Below, piece by piece: positions 1-7,698 of a stretch of 13,921 nt of DNA. Position 1 is the first letter of the stretch. Each line of letters begins with the position of its first letter. Under the pieces are notes generated by a model that was given only the letters and a program-made list of their open reading frames with translations, was not told the DNA's origin and did no database searches. Position numbers and translations under genes: made by a program. Source of the DNA: an uncultured Eubacterium sp. (lineage in GTDB: Bacteria > Bacillota > Clostridia > Lachnospirales > Lachnospiraceae); NCBI GenBank assembly GCA_905236225.1, contig CAJOPM010000193.1, positions 1 to 13,921 on the forward strand, read 5' to 3'.

Positions 1-1
1 A

Positions 2-1831
2 CTATTTTTTCATACCCGCTCTTTTTCTCTTAAGCGGATCTAGAATTCTCTTTCTGATTCGAAGCGTCTGTGGAGTTACCTCTAAGAGTTCGTCCGAATC
101 AATGAAGTCAATTGCCTGCTCTAAGCTTAATATTCTTGGCGGCACAAGAGTAAGTGCCTCATCAGAGGATGAAGTACGTGTGTTGGTAAGATGTTTTTTC
201 TTACAAACATTTATCTCTATATCCTCCGCTCTGGAACTTTCTCCTATAACCATGCCACTGTATACTTTTTCGCCGGGTCCTATAAAGAGTGCACCTCTAT
301 CCTGCGCGGAAAACAGACCATATGTTACAGATTCACCGGTCTCGTATGCAATCAAGGATCCGTTCTTCCTATACTCAATATCACCCTTGTATGGTTCGTA
401 TCCGTCAAATATTGTATTTATGATTCCGTTACCCTTAGTATCTGTCAAAAATTCTCCTCGATAGCCAATCAGACCTCTTGAAGGAATTCTAAACTCAATT
501 CTGGTATATCCTCCGCTTATAGGATACATATTTTGCATCTCGCCTTTTCTCTGACCGAGTTTTTCTATTACAGCACCGGTAAAATCAGCCGGCACGTCAA
601 TATAAGCAATCTCCATCGGCTCAAGTTTCTTACCGTTTTCATCGGTTTTATAAAGGACTTCTGCCTTACTTACCGCAAACTCATATCCTTCACGTCTCAT
701 ATTCTCAATAAGGACCGAAAGGTGTAGTTCACCTCTTCCCGATACCTTGAAGCTGTCTGTTGTATCAGTCTCTTCTACTCGAAGCGAGACATCGGTATTA
801 AGCTCTCTTAAGAGTCTGTCCTTAATATGTCTTGATGTAAGGAACTTGCCTTCCTGCCCTGCAAACGGCGAATCATTTACAATAAAATTCATAGAAAGTG
901 TCGGCTCCGATATCTTTTGAAACGGTATCGGCTCCGGATTATCAACCGAACAAATAGTGTCACCTATATGAATATCGGCTATTCCTGAAATTGCTACTAT
1001 AGAACCGATTTTAGCCTCATCCACATCAACTTTATCAAGACCGTCAAATTCGTAAAGGCGGCTTATTCTTACCTTTTTGGATTTTTCCGGGTCATGCGCA
1101 TTTACAACAACTGCCTCCTGATTCATCTTAAGCGAACCATTATCCACCTTGCCGATTCCTATTCTTCCGACATACTCATTATAATCAATCGTACTGATAA
1201 GAACCTGTGTCGACTTGTCAGGATCACCCTCGGGAGCAGGTATGTAATCTATAATTGTTTCAAAAAGAGGAGTCATATCCTTCTTCTCATCATCAAGGTT
1301 TCTTATAGCGTACCCATCTCTTGCAGATGCATAGATAAACGGACAATCAAGCTGCTCATCAGATGCATCAAGATCCATAAACAGCTCTAATACATCATCT
1401 ATAACCTCATCCGGTCTTGCCTGCGGACGGTCAATCTTATTAATACATACTATTACCGGAAGATCTAGCGCAAGCGCTTTCATAAGCACAAATTTCGTCT
1501 GGGGCATAGCTCCTTCAAATGCATCTACAACCAGAACAACACCGTTAACCATTTTAAGAACTCGCTCAACTTCTCCCCCGAAGTCTGCATGCCCGGGCGT
1601 ATCAATAATATTTATCTTAATGTCGTTATAATATACTGCAGTGTTCTTTGAGAGTATAGTAATACCTCTTTCTCTTTCTATATCGCCTGAGTCCATTACT
1701 CTTTCAGCGACCTCTTGATTCTGCCTAAACACTCCGCTTTGCTTTAAAAGTTCATCTACAAGCGTAGTCTTACCATGATCTACATGGGCAATAATTGCGA
1801 TATTTCTAATATCCTCTCTTTTAATATTCAC
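2..1831 (-). CDS. typA: Ribosome-associated GTPase TypA/BipA
   Basis: This is a translational GTPase of the TypA/BipA family, a relative of EF-G and LepA that binds the 70S ribosome and helps 50S assembly and growth under stress. At 609 residues it has the usual family length. The G domain is intact: AHVDHGKT at 15-22, the switch I RERGITI at 53-59, DTPGHADFG at 77-85, NKID at 131-134 and an SA G5 element at 169-170. The family-typical SGRGELHLS (about 364-372) and SRGLIGYRGEFLTDTKG (451-467) follow in the C-terminal half. The start is GTG at 1831, supported by an AGAGGA ribosome binding site about 8 nt upstream; no ATG in frame fits the conserved N-terminus better. It is the last gene visible in the long minus-strand cluster, 50 nt after the folate gene. 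The TAG stop lies at 2-4, so the gene is complete, but its terminator is outside the window. Confidence 0.97.
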   Translation of the reverse strand: MNIKREDIRNIAIIAHVDHGKTTLVDELLKQSGVFRQNQEVAERVMDSGDIERERGITILSKNTAVYYNDIKINIIDTPGHADFGGEVERVLKMVNGVVLVVDAFEGAMPQTKFVLMKALALDLPVIVCINKIDRPQARPDEVIDDVLELFMDLDASDEQLDCPFIYASARDGYAIRNLDDEKKDMTPLFETIIDYIPAPEGDPDKSTQVLISTIDYNEYVGRIGIGKVDNGSLKMNQEAVVVNAHDPEKSKKVRISRLYEFDGLDKVDVDEAKIGSIVAISGIADIHIGDTICSVDNPEPIPFQKISEPTLSMNFIVNDSPFAGQEGKFLTSRHIKDRLLRELNTDVSLRVEETDTTDSFKVSGRGELHLSVLIENMRREGYEFAVSKAEVLYKTDENGKKLEPMEIAYIDVPADFTGAVIEKLGQRKGEMQNMYPISGGYTRIEFRIPSRGLIGYRGEFLTDTKGNGIINTIFDGYEPYKGDIEYRKNGSLIAYETGESVTYGLFSAQDRGALFIGPGEKVYSGMVIGESSRAEDIEINVCKKKHLTNTRTSSSDEALTLVPPRILSLEQAIDFIDSDELLEVTPQTLRIRKRILDPLKRKRAGMKK

Positions 1832-1862
1832 TTTATAAATCCTCTTTTCTATATTTAATGTA

Positions 1863-1898
1863 ACAATAACCCGCGCCTTTATCAGATGCGGGTATTGT
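1863..1898 (-). other. Hairpin between the cyclo-ligase gene and typA
   Basis: On the minus strand ACAATA-CCCGC (1898-1888) can pair with GCGGG-(T)-TATTGT (1874-1863), giving 11 base pairs with one bulged T and a 13-nt loop. The cyclo-ligase TGA stop (1884-1882) lies in the loop, and the typA GTG is 31 nt beyond the stem. No run of T follows, so it is not a convincing intrinsic terminator. It may affect mRNA processing or partial attenuation between the two genes; that role is inference. Confidence 0.5.
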
Positions 1899-2469
1899 CA
1901 TTAGACGTATTATAAATAGCTGTATCGGTTATAACTAAATCCATCTTAATATCATATTTTGTCGAAACTACCTTATCAGCCATCTGAGCCTCATAAGCTA
2001 TCCCAATTTTAAGGACTTCCGGGTGCTGCGTAAAGAAACTGTCATAATATCCCTTGCCATATCCCATTCTGCTGCCCTGCTCATCAAATACTACTCCGGG
2101 AGTAAGTACTGCTATTTCCTTGCCTTCAAATTCAAAAGGCTTGCAGCTTAGTTTGGGCTCCATTATGTCAAAGCTTCCTTTTTCAAGCTGATCGAGGTTG
2201 TCTACAGTATAGAACCTAAGTCCACATTCCTCTACTCTTGGAAAAGCAATCTCTACCTGGGCATCCCACATTTCGTTGACAAACGGAAGCAGAGAAGCTT
2301 CCTTCCCTAAAGGATGATAAACCAGCAATGCATCAGGTTGCTTAAGGAGAAGGAAAAAATTAAGATTTTCCAATATACCTTCTGCTGCATCGTTTACATA
2401 TTCCATGCTAAGTCCTTGACGTATCTTTCTAAACTGTTTTCTTTGTTTTATTTTCTCTGTATAAATCAT
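1882..2469 (-). CDS. 5-formyltetrahydrofolate cyclo-ligase
   Basis: This cytoplasmic enzyme converts 5-formyltetrahydrofolate to 5,10-methenyltetrahydrofolate using ATP, returning a storage or inhibitory folate to the one-carbon pool. The 195 residues match the usual family size. The C-terminal signature is clear at about 124-143, with PGVVFDEQG followed by SRMGYGKGYYD, the phosphate-binding glycine-rich segment of the family. The basic N-terminus (KIKQRKQFRKIR) also fits. The ATG at 2469 shares its A with the TGA of the upstream aminotransferase gene, and an AGGTGA ribosome binding site sits inside the end of that gene, so translation is probably coupled. The product is often called FthC, YgfA or MTHFS. 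No regulatory signal of its own is visible. Confidence 0.94.
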   Translation of the reverse strand: MIYTEKIKQRKQFRKIRQGLSMEYVNDAAEGILENLNFFLLLKQPDALLVYHPLGKEASLLPFVNEMWDAQVEIAFPRVEECGLRFYTVDNLDQLEKGSFDIMEPKLSCKPFEFEGKEIAVLTPGVVFDEQGSRMGYGKGYYDSFFTQHPEVLKIGIAYEAQMADKVVSTKYDIKMDLVITDTAIYNTSNDNTRI

Positions 2470-3656
2470 CAGCTCACCTGATAACTGTCATAAAGGCGCT
2501 TAAATGCCGGAATAGAGTCCTCTACCACTTTATATGGTACACAATAGGAAATTCTTACAAATCCCGGACCATAAAAAGCCTTACCGGGAGCCATCAATAT
2601 CTTTTCTTCTTTTGCACGTTGACAGAACTTCCAATCATCTTCTTCAAGCGCTCTCATAAAAAGATAAAATGCGCCATCGGGATGAATACATTCATATCCA
2701 ATATCAGTCAAACTATTATAAAGAAGATCCCTATTCTTTTCATATATGCTAACATCTACCGTTGCATCAATACACTTAAGAAGCATTTTCTGCTGAAGTG
2801 AGGGTGCATTTACGTATCCCATATATCTAAGAGATGCTGTAAGTCCTGCAAATACGTTCGCACAGTCAGCCATTTGCGGAGTAAGTGCAGCATATCCCAC
2901 TCTCTCTCCGGGGATAGATAATGTCTTACTAAAAGAATAAACTATTATAGTATCATCATAATAGTGCGGAATATAAGGTATCTCAATTCCATAAGAAAGC
3001 TTCCTGTATGGTTCATCGGAGATTAGATAAATCGGATGATTATACTTCTTCTCCATCTCCCTAAGAACATCTGTTACCATTTTGATGGATTCTTCGGTAT
3101 AAACTGCGCCGGTAGGATTATTTGGTGTATTAATAAGAACTATACGCGTTTTCTCAGAAAAGGCCTCTCTAAAAGTTTTTTCATCAGGCTGAAGGCTCTT
3201 CTGATCACAAAGTGCAGGCACGAGCACTCCGTAGAGTGTCTCTACGTAGCTTTTATATTCCCAAAAATAAGGCGCAAATGTAATGACCTCATCCTGATAA
3301 TCCAGCAAAGTATTGCATAAAAGTGCGATAGCAGATGCAGCTCCGGAAGTCATAACTATATTTTCCTCGCCGTAATTCATATCATACTTATCATTTAGAT
3401 AATTTGCCACGCACTGACGCACTTCCGGATGCCCTACATTTGAGGGATATCCATGAAGCGAAAGCGCATCCTGTGTATCTAATATCTCTTTAAGTGTTTC
3501 ATTTACTATTGCCGGTGGCTCTACGCTCGGATTTCCAATACTGAAATCATATATATTTTCCTTACCGTAGATCTTTGCCAATTTCTTGCCTTCCTCGAAA
3601 ATATCACGAATAGATACTGCGTTATCAAGGGAGGTTTGCATTCTCTTTGAAATCAT
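2469..3656 (-). CDS. Class I/II pyridoxal-phosphate aminotransferase (AspC-like)
   Basis: This is a fold-type I aminotransferase of 395 residues. The hallmarks of the family can be read directly: NTPNNPTG at 176-183, SDEPY at 213-217 with the pyridine-binding Asp214 and Tyr217, SFSKTLSIPGERVGY at 241-255 with the Schiff-base Lys244, and the substrate-carboxylate Arg368 in FVRISYC. The overall look is of an aspartate or broad-specificity amino-acid aminotransferase, but the substrate cannot be fixed from sequence alone. It directly follows dapL (29-nt gap), which suggests a role in aspartate-family or nitrogen metabolism; it is not a second DapL, because the DapL N-terminal pattern is absent. 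ATG at 3656 has AAGGAG 8 nt upstream. Its stop overlaps the cyclo-ligase start by one base. Confidence 0.92.
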   Translation of the reverse strand: MISKRMQTSLDNAVSIRDIFEEGKKLAKIYGKENIYDFSIGNPSVEPPAIVNETLKEILDTQDALSLHGYPSNVGHPEVRQCVANYLNDKYDMNYGEENIVMTSGAASAIALLCNTLLDYQDEVITFAPYFWEYKSYVETLYGVLVPALCDQKSLQPDEKTFREAFSEKTRIVLINTPNNPTGAVYTEESIKMVTDVLREMEKKYNHPIYLISDEPYRKLSYGIEIPYIPHYYDDTIIVYSFSKTLSIPGERVGYAALTPQMADCANVFAGLTASLRYMGYVNAPSLQQKMLLKCIDATVDVSIYEKNRDLLYNSLTDIGYECIHPDGAFYLFMRALEEDDWKFCQRAKEEKILMAPGKAFYGPGFVRISYCVPYKVVEDSIPAFKRLYDSYQVS

Positions 3657-3685
3657 TTCATTTGCTCCTTACTATCTACTACTCA

Positions 3686-4903
3686 TTATAGCTTTTTAAT
3701 TCTCTCTAACGCTGCAAGCGTATTTTCATAGCTTCCAAATGCAGTCAGTCTGAAGTACCCTTCTCCACTAGGTCCAAATCCTGATCCGGGAGTACCAACA
3801 ACATTTGCCTTCTCAAGCAGGTAATCAAAGAAATCCCAGGATGACATCTTATCGGGAGTTTTCATCCAGATGTATGGTGCATTAACACCTCCAAATACAG
3901 TAAAACCTGCATCCTTTAATCCATTCTTTATTGCTGCTGCATTTTTCATATAATATGCAACCTGCTCTCTAAGCTGTTTCTTTCCTTCCTCAGAATATAC
4001 TGCCTCGCCAGCTTTTTGCTGTATATAAGGTGCACCATTGAATTTTGTTCCATGACGCCGAGCCCATAAATCTCTCATAGATACGCCATCCTTTGATTTG
4101 AGGTCTTTTGGTACAACAGTAAATCCAAGACGCACTCCTGTAAATCCTGCATTCTTAGAGAAACTTCTAATCTCTATTGCACATGTTCTTGCACCGTCGC
4201 ATTCATATATAGAATGTGCTACATTATCTTCCGAAATATATGCTTCATATGCTGCATCGTATATGATTACCGCATTATTCTTATTTGCGTAGTCAACCCA
4301 CTCCTGAAGCTGCGTCTTAGTAAGAGTCGTACCTGTCGGATTATTGGGAAGACAAAGATATATAATATCAGGAGTCTCCTTGGGAAATTCAGGTACGAAT
4401 CCATTTTCCATAGTTGTCGGCATGTATATTACATTGCTCCATGTCTCGGTGTCTTTGTTATAATCACCGCATCTGCCTGCCATAACATTAGAATCCACAT
4501 AAACCGGATATACAGGGTCACATACTGCAATTCTATCGCCCGGCATAAAGAGTTCTTGAATATTTCCGGAATCAGACTTAGCTCCGTCCGATACAAATAT
4601 CTCATCTTCTGTTATATCGCATCCTCTTGCCTTGTAATCGTTCTCGCAGATAGTCTTGCGCAGAAAATCATATCCCAAGTCCGGTGCATAACCTTTGAAT
4701 GTAGATGCATCTGCCATTTCATCAACAGCATCGTGCAGTGCCTTAACTATAGCAGGCGCAAGCGGTTGCGTAACATCTCCTATTCCAAGACGAATAATCT
4801 CCTTATCGGGATTAGCCTGTGAAAACTCATTTACCTTTCTTGCTATCGTGCTGAAAAGATAACTACCGGGTAATTTTAAATAATTCTCATTTGCGTGAAA
4901 CAT
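3686..4903 (-). CDS. dapL: LL-diaminopimelate aminotransferase
   Basis: DapL makes LL-2,6-diaminopimelate directly from tetrahydrodipicolinate and glutamate, replacing the succinylase/acetylase steps of the lysine pathway. The product is 405 residues when begun at ATG 4903. The N-terminus (NENYLKLPGSYLFSTIARKV) is diagnostic for DapL, followed by RLGIGDVTQPL near 38-48, CLPNNPTGTTLT near 184-195, YDAAYEAYIS near 215-224 and SFSKNAGFTGVR at 247-258 with the PLP lysine at 250. I chose 4903 because AGGAGG (4915-4910) lies 6 nt upstream; an in-frame TTG at 4924 would translate through that ribosome binding site. It follows dapF by 49 nt, so the last two steps to meso-diaminopimelate are encoded together. 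This supplies lysine and, if the cell wall is of the meso-DAP type, peptidoglycan precursor. Confidence 0.96.
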   Translation of the reverse strand: MFHANENYLKLPGSYLFSTIARKVNEFSQANPDKEIIRLGIGDVTQPLAPAIVKALHDAVDEMADASTFKGYAPDLGYDFLRKTICENDYKARGCDITEDEIFVSDGAKSDSGNIQELFMPGDRIAVCDPVYPVYVDSNVMAGRCGDYNKDTETWSNVIYMPTTMENGFVPEFPKETPDIIYLCLPNNPTGTTLTKTQLQEWVDYANKNNAVIIYDAAYEAYISEDNVAHSIYECDGARTCAIEIRSFSKNAGFTGVRLGFTVVPKDLKSKDGVSMRDLWARRHGTKFNGAPYIQQKAGEAVYSEEGKKQLREQVAYYMKNAAAIKNGLKDAGFTVFGGVNAPYIWMKTPDKMSSWDFFDYLLEKANVVGTPGSGFGPSGEGYFRLTAFGSYENTLAALERIKKL

Positions 4904-4909
4904 TGTTTT

Positions 4910-4915
4910 CCTCCT
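4910..4915 (-). promoter_or_regulatory. Ribosome binding site fixing the dapL start
   Basis: A perfect AGGAGG on the minus strand with a 6-nt spacer to ATG 4903. It excludes the longer reading that would start at TTG 4924. Confidence 0.85.
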
Positions 4916-4952
4916 ATTTTTCAAATACTAATCTATATTATTTAACCAAATG

Positions 4953-5789
4953 CTATATGCAAACATCGCCTTCAAATACTGTGGTGGCTTCACCTGTCAT
5001 AAATACGCTGCTTTTAGTGTCGCCATCCCATGAAATCTTTAAATCTCCACCTCTAAGCTTAACTGTTACTTCATTATCCAAAAGTCCGTTAATAATACCT
5101 GCGACAGCCACGGCACATGCGCCGGTTCCGCAAGCCATAGTCTCTCCTGCTCCTCTTTCCCACACTCTTACCTTGACTGTATTTTTATCAATAACTTCTA
5201 CAAACTCAGCATTTATTCTATTCGGGAACATCTCATGGTTCTCAATTGCTGCGCCTTGAGTCTCAATGTCTAATTTTTCCAGATCAGAGCCGAATATAAT
5301 GCAATGCGGATTACCCATAGATACACATGTCATCTCATATTCTCTGCCGCCTGCTTTTAACGGCTCTTTTATAACTCTTCCTTCAAAATTATTTACCGGA
5401 ATTAATTTTCCCTCTAATATAGGTGCGCCCATATCTACTTTAATGCGCTTAGCTTTGCCCTCTTCTATCTCAAGCTTTAATTTCTTAATTCCCGCAAGAG
5501 TTTCTATTGTAAGATGATCCTTAGTCGTAAGGCCTTTATCGTAAACATATTTACCGACGCATCGTATACCGTTGCCACACATTTCTCCTCTTGAACCGTC
5601 TGAATTATACATGCGCATTTCAAAGTCTGCAACCTTTGAAGGGTAAATCAAAATTAATCCATCGGATCCTATTCCGAAATGTCTGTCACTTAATTTTTTA
5701 GACAGCTCGCTTGGATTCTCAATGCTCTCCTTAAGGCAATTTACATATATGTAGTCATTTCCGATTCCATGCATCTTTGTAAATCTCAT
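4953..5789 (-). CDS. dapF: Diaminopimelate epimerase
   Basis: DapF interconverts LL- and meso-diaminopimelate by a cofactor-independent two-base mechanism in the cytoplasm. The 278-residue length is typical. Both catalytic cysteines are present: Cys71 in GEMCGNGIRC and Cys220 in GETMACGTGACA. The N-terminal MRFTKMHGIGNDYIY and the GNPHCIIF segment near 159-166 are also family hallmarks. The ATG at 5789 overlaps the TGA of the ANTAR regulator gene by 4 bases (ATGA), so translation of the two is probably coupled. An AAGGAGGTA ribosome binding site lies within the end of the regulator gene. With the next gene, dapL, it completes the route from tetrahydrodipicolinate to meso-DAP. Confidence 0.97.
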   Translation of the reverse strand: MRFTKMHGIGNDYIYVNCLKESIENPSELSKKLSDRHFGIGSDGLILIYPSKVADFEMRMYNSDGSRGEMCGNGIRCVGKYVYDKGLTTKDHLTIETLAGIKKLKLEIEEGKAKRIKVDMGAPILEGKLIPVNNFEGRVIKEPLKAGGREYEMTCVSMGNPHCIIFGSDLEKLDIETQGAAIENHEMFPNRINAEFVEVIDKNTVKVRVWERGAGETMACGTGACAVAVAGIINGLLDNEVTVKLRGGDLKISWDGDTKSSVFMTGEATTVFEGDVCI

Positions 5790-6316
5790 AGTACCTCCTT
5801 TGCAATCGTAATAAGTGACTTGCCCGTATCCATACTTAGTCTTTGAAGTTTCTTGTGCGCTTGTTCTTCGGTCAAATTATATTCTTTCATAAGGCGTTCC
5901 TTAGCCTGAACAATAAGTAAGCGCTCTTTGCTGCTTCTAATCTTAGGTCTGTCCTTGGCTTCTTTTTTTAGCCTGCTTATCCTCTCATCAAGTATTCTCA
6001 TCTGCGTAACAAAGCTTTGTACCTGTAATGGCATAGAAAGTCTTATGATTTTGGATTCTTTTTCGCGAGTAATATCTTTGCTGCTTATCAGTAAAATTAA
6101 AAAAGTATCAGGCATATATTTTGCCAACTCATAATATGTCATATCACTAAATCTATATGCACTTATCACAACACCGAAGCTTAGCTCATTGGCTCTTGAG
6201 AGTGCCTGTGCACCTGTGGCGCATATCGTGACATTTTCATATCCGGCTCTTATTAGAATGTTTCTTATTGTTCTTGCAATCTCAGGTTTGGGAAACGCTA
6301 TTATAACACTCGTCAA
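5786..6316 (-). CDS. ANTAR-domain RNA-binding regulator with degenerate receiver (NitR/AmiR-like)
   Basis: This 176-residue protein has an N-terminal receiver-like region (about 1-105), a short coiled linker (about 108-125) and a C-terminal ANTAR domain (about 128-176). The ANTAR pattern is visible as LLIVQAKERLMKEYNLTEEQAHKKLQRLSMD followed by KSLITIAKEVL. ANTAR proteins bind paired hairpins in nascent RNA and prevent transcription termination. The receiver is unusual: the acidic pair expected near residues 7-10 reads AFPK, the phospho-acceptor position near 52-53 reads Ser-Ala, and the usual Lys-Pro near 95-96 is Met-Pro. Control by phosphorylation is therefore unlikely. The gene sits directly after glnA, as reported for the clostridial regulator NitR (from memory), so a nitrogen role is likely. 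The start is TTG at 6316, chosen because AGGGAGG lies 7 nt upstream. I found no clear ANTAR target RNA in the window. Confidence 0.9.
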   Translation of the reverse strand: MTSVIIAFPKPEIARTIRNILIRAGYENVTICATGAQALSRANELSFGVVISAYRFSDMTYYELAKYMPDTFLILLISSKDITREKESKIIRLSMPLQVQSFVTQMRILDERISRLKKEAKDRPKIRSSKERLLIVQAKERLMKEYNLTEEQAHKKLQRLSMDTGKSLITIAKEVL

Positions 6317-6323
6317 AGGTCAA

Positions 6324-6330
6324 CCTCCCT
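6324..6330 (-). promoter_or_regulatory. Strong ribosome binding site for the ANTAR gene's TTG start
   Basis: AGGGAGG on the minus strand is spaced 7 nt from TTG 6316. No in-frame ATG or GTG near the start of the domain has a comparable signal, so a rare start codon seems to be offset by a strong ribosome binding site. Confidence 0.75.
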
Positions 6331-6366
6331 TTCTGCGGTTAGATCTTGTCTAAAGCGTTAAAGCTG

Positions 6367-7698
6367 TTAGAATTTATAGAGATATTCTTCTATCTCCCAT
6401 TCAGAAACCTGTCTGCAATATCTGTTCCACTCTTCTTTTTTTGCGTCAATATATTTCTGTGATATATGCTTTCCTAAAACATTCTTTATAAAATCACTTT
6501 TCTCAAGCTCATTTACAGCCAAAAGCAAATTGCTTGGCAGCGATTTGATTTTAGCCGCATCAAGCTCTTCCTGCGTCATATCGTAAATATTTTGTCTGAC
6601 CGGTTCTGGAGGCATAATCTTATTCTTAATTCCGTCAAGTCCGGCCTCTAAGCATACTGCCAAACATAAATATGGATTGGCTGCCGGATCGGGATTTCTA
6701 AGTTCTAATCTGGTTGACTTGCCTTTTGATGCCGGTATCCTGATAAGCGGGCTTCTGTTAACTGCAGACCATGCGATGTGATTAGGAGCTTCGAATCCCG
6801 GCACAAGTCTTTTGTATGAATTTACAATCGGATTAGTAATTGCACACATTGCCGGAGCATGCTTCATAAGTCCACCGATAAAATAATATGCCGTCTTGCT
6901 AAGCCCGAGCTCATCTGATTCATCTGCAAAAATGTTCTTGCCATCCCTAGACAAAGACATATTAATATGCATTCCGGAGCCCGCAACTTCATATTTAGGC
7001 TTCGGCATAAATGCCGCATACATGCCGTGCTGTTTTGCCACAGTCTTTACAGCTAATTTAAATGTCATTATATTATCCGCAGTATGCATAGCATCTTCGT
7101 ATTTGAAGTCTATTTCATGCTGCGCAGGCGCTTCTTCATGATGAGATGCCTCTATCTCAAATCCCATCTGTTCTAAGCAAAGTATAATATCTCTTCTGGT
7201 GTTTTCTCCCAGGTCAATAGGACCTAAGTCAAAATACCCCGCTCTCTCATGTGATACTGTCGTCGGCTGACCATAGTCATCCGTATGAAAGAGAAAGAAC
7301 TCACACTCAGGACCTACGTTAAATTCGTATCCTTCTTCTCTTGCATGTTCTATAGCTCTTTCTAAAACATATCTTGGATCTCCGTCAAATTGTTTTCCAT
7401 CAGGAGTGTAAATATCACAAATTATTCTAGCCACTCCGCCTTCATGCGCATGCCACGGAAATATTTCGAACGTGGTCAGATCCGGAACCAAATACATATC
7501 CGACTCTTCAATTCTTGCAAATCCCTCAATAGAGGATCCATCAAACATAATCTTGTTATCAAGAGCCTTTGGCAGTTGACCTGCAGTAATAGCTACATTC
7601 TTAATCATTCCGAACATATCGGTAAACTGCAGTCTGATAAATTCTATATCCTCTTGCTCTACTATATTCAAAATATCTTCTTTGGTATATCTGCTCAT
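6367..7698 (-). CDS. glnA: Glutamine synthetase type I (Bacillota GSI-alpha)
   Basis: GlnA makes glutamine from glutamate, ammonia and ATP and is the main ammonium-assimilation enzyme. The 443 residues match the short Bacillus-type enzyme. Visible elements are FDGSSIEGFARIEESD at 52-67, metal-binding ECEF (Glu132, Glu134), HHEEAPAQHEID at 186-197, the GSGMHINMS signature at 240-248 and SAVNRSPLIRIP at 311-322 leading into RLELRNPDPAANPYL. Arg62 occupies the position linked to glutamine feedback inhibition in Bacillus GlnA. I see no adenylylation tyrosine motif, as expected for this subtype. ATG 7698 was chosen over GTG 7707: GAGGAG (7712-7707) is 8 nt from the ATG but touches the GTG. The ATG overlaps the hisA stop (ATGA), implying coupling, and the regulator gene follows after 50 nt. 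Confidence 0.97.
   Translation of the reverse strand: MSRYTKEDILNIVEQEDIEFIRLQFTDMFGMIKNVAITAGQLPKALDNKIMFDGSSIEGFARIEESDMYLVPDLTTFEIFPWHAHEGGVARIICDIYTPDGKQFDGDPRYVLERAIEHAREEGYEFNVGPECEFFLFHTDDYGQPTTVSHERAGYFDLGPIDLGENTRRDIILCLEQMGFEIEASHHEEAPAQHEIDFKYEDAMHTADNIMTFKLAVKTVAKQHGMYAAFMPKPKYEVAGSGMHINMSLSRDGKNIFADESDELGLSKTAYYFIGGLMKHAPAMCAITNPIVNSYKRLVPGFEAPNHIAWSAVNRSPLIRIPASKGKSTRLELRNPDPAANPYLCLAVCLEAGLDGIKNKIMPPEPVRQNIYDMTQEELDAAKIKSLPSNLLLAVNELEKSDFIKNVLGKHISQKYIDAKKEEWNRYCRQVSEWEIEEYLYKF

Noticed and set aside
4214..4822. A 202-codon plus-strand frame opposite dapL
   Set aside because: It is fully antisense to a clearly conserved gene, rich in Cys, Ile and Tyr with no recognisable domain, and typical of a shadow frame.
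4904..4924. Longer dapL form beginning at TTG 4924
   Set aside because: Its first codons would be the ribosome binding site of the real ATG at 4903.
6317..6366. Possible ANTAR target hairpins between glnA and the regulator gene
   Set aside because: Only a 5-bp stem with a 5-nt loop and a 3-bp stem with a 6-nt loop are present. They do not match paired stable stems with the conserved A and G loop positions, and no terminator follows.
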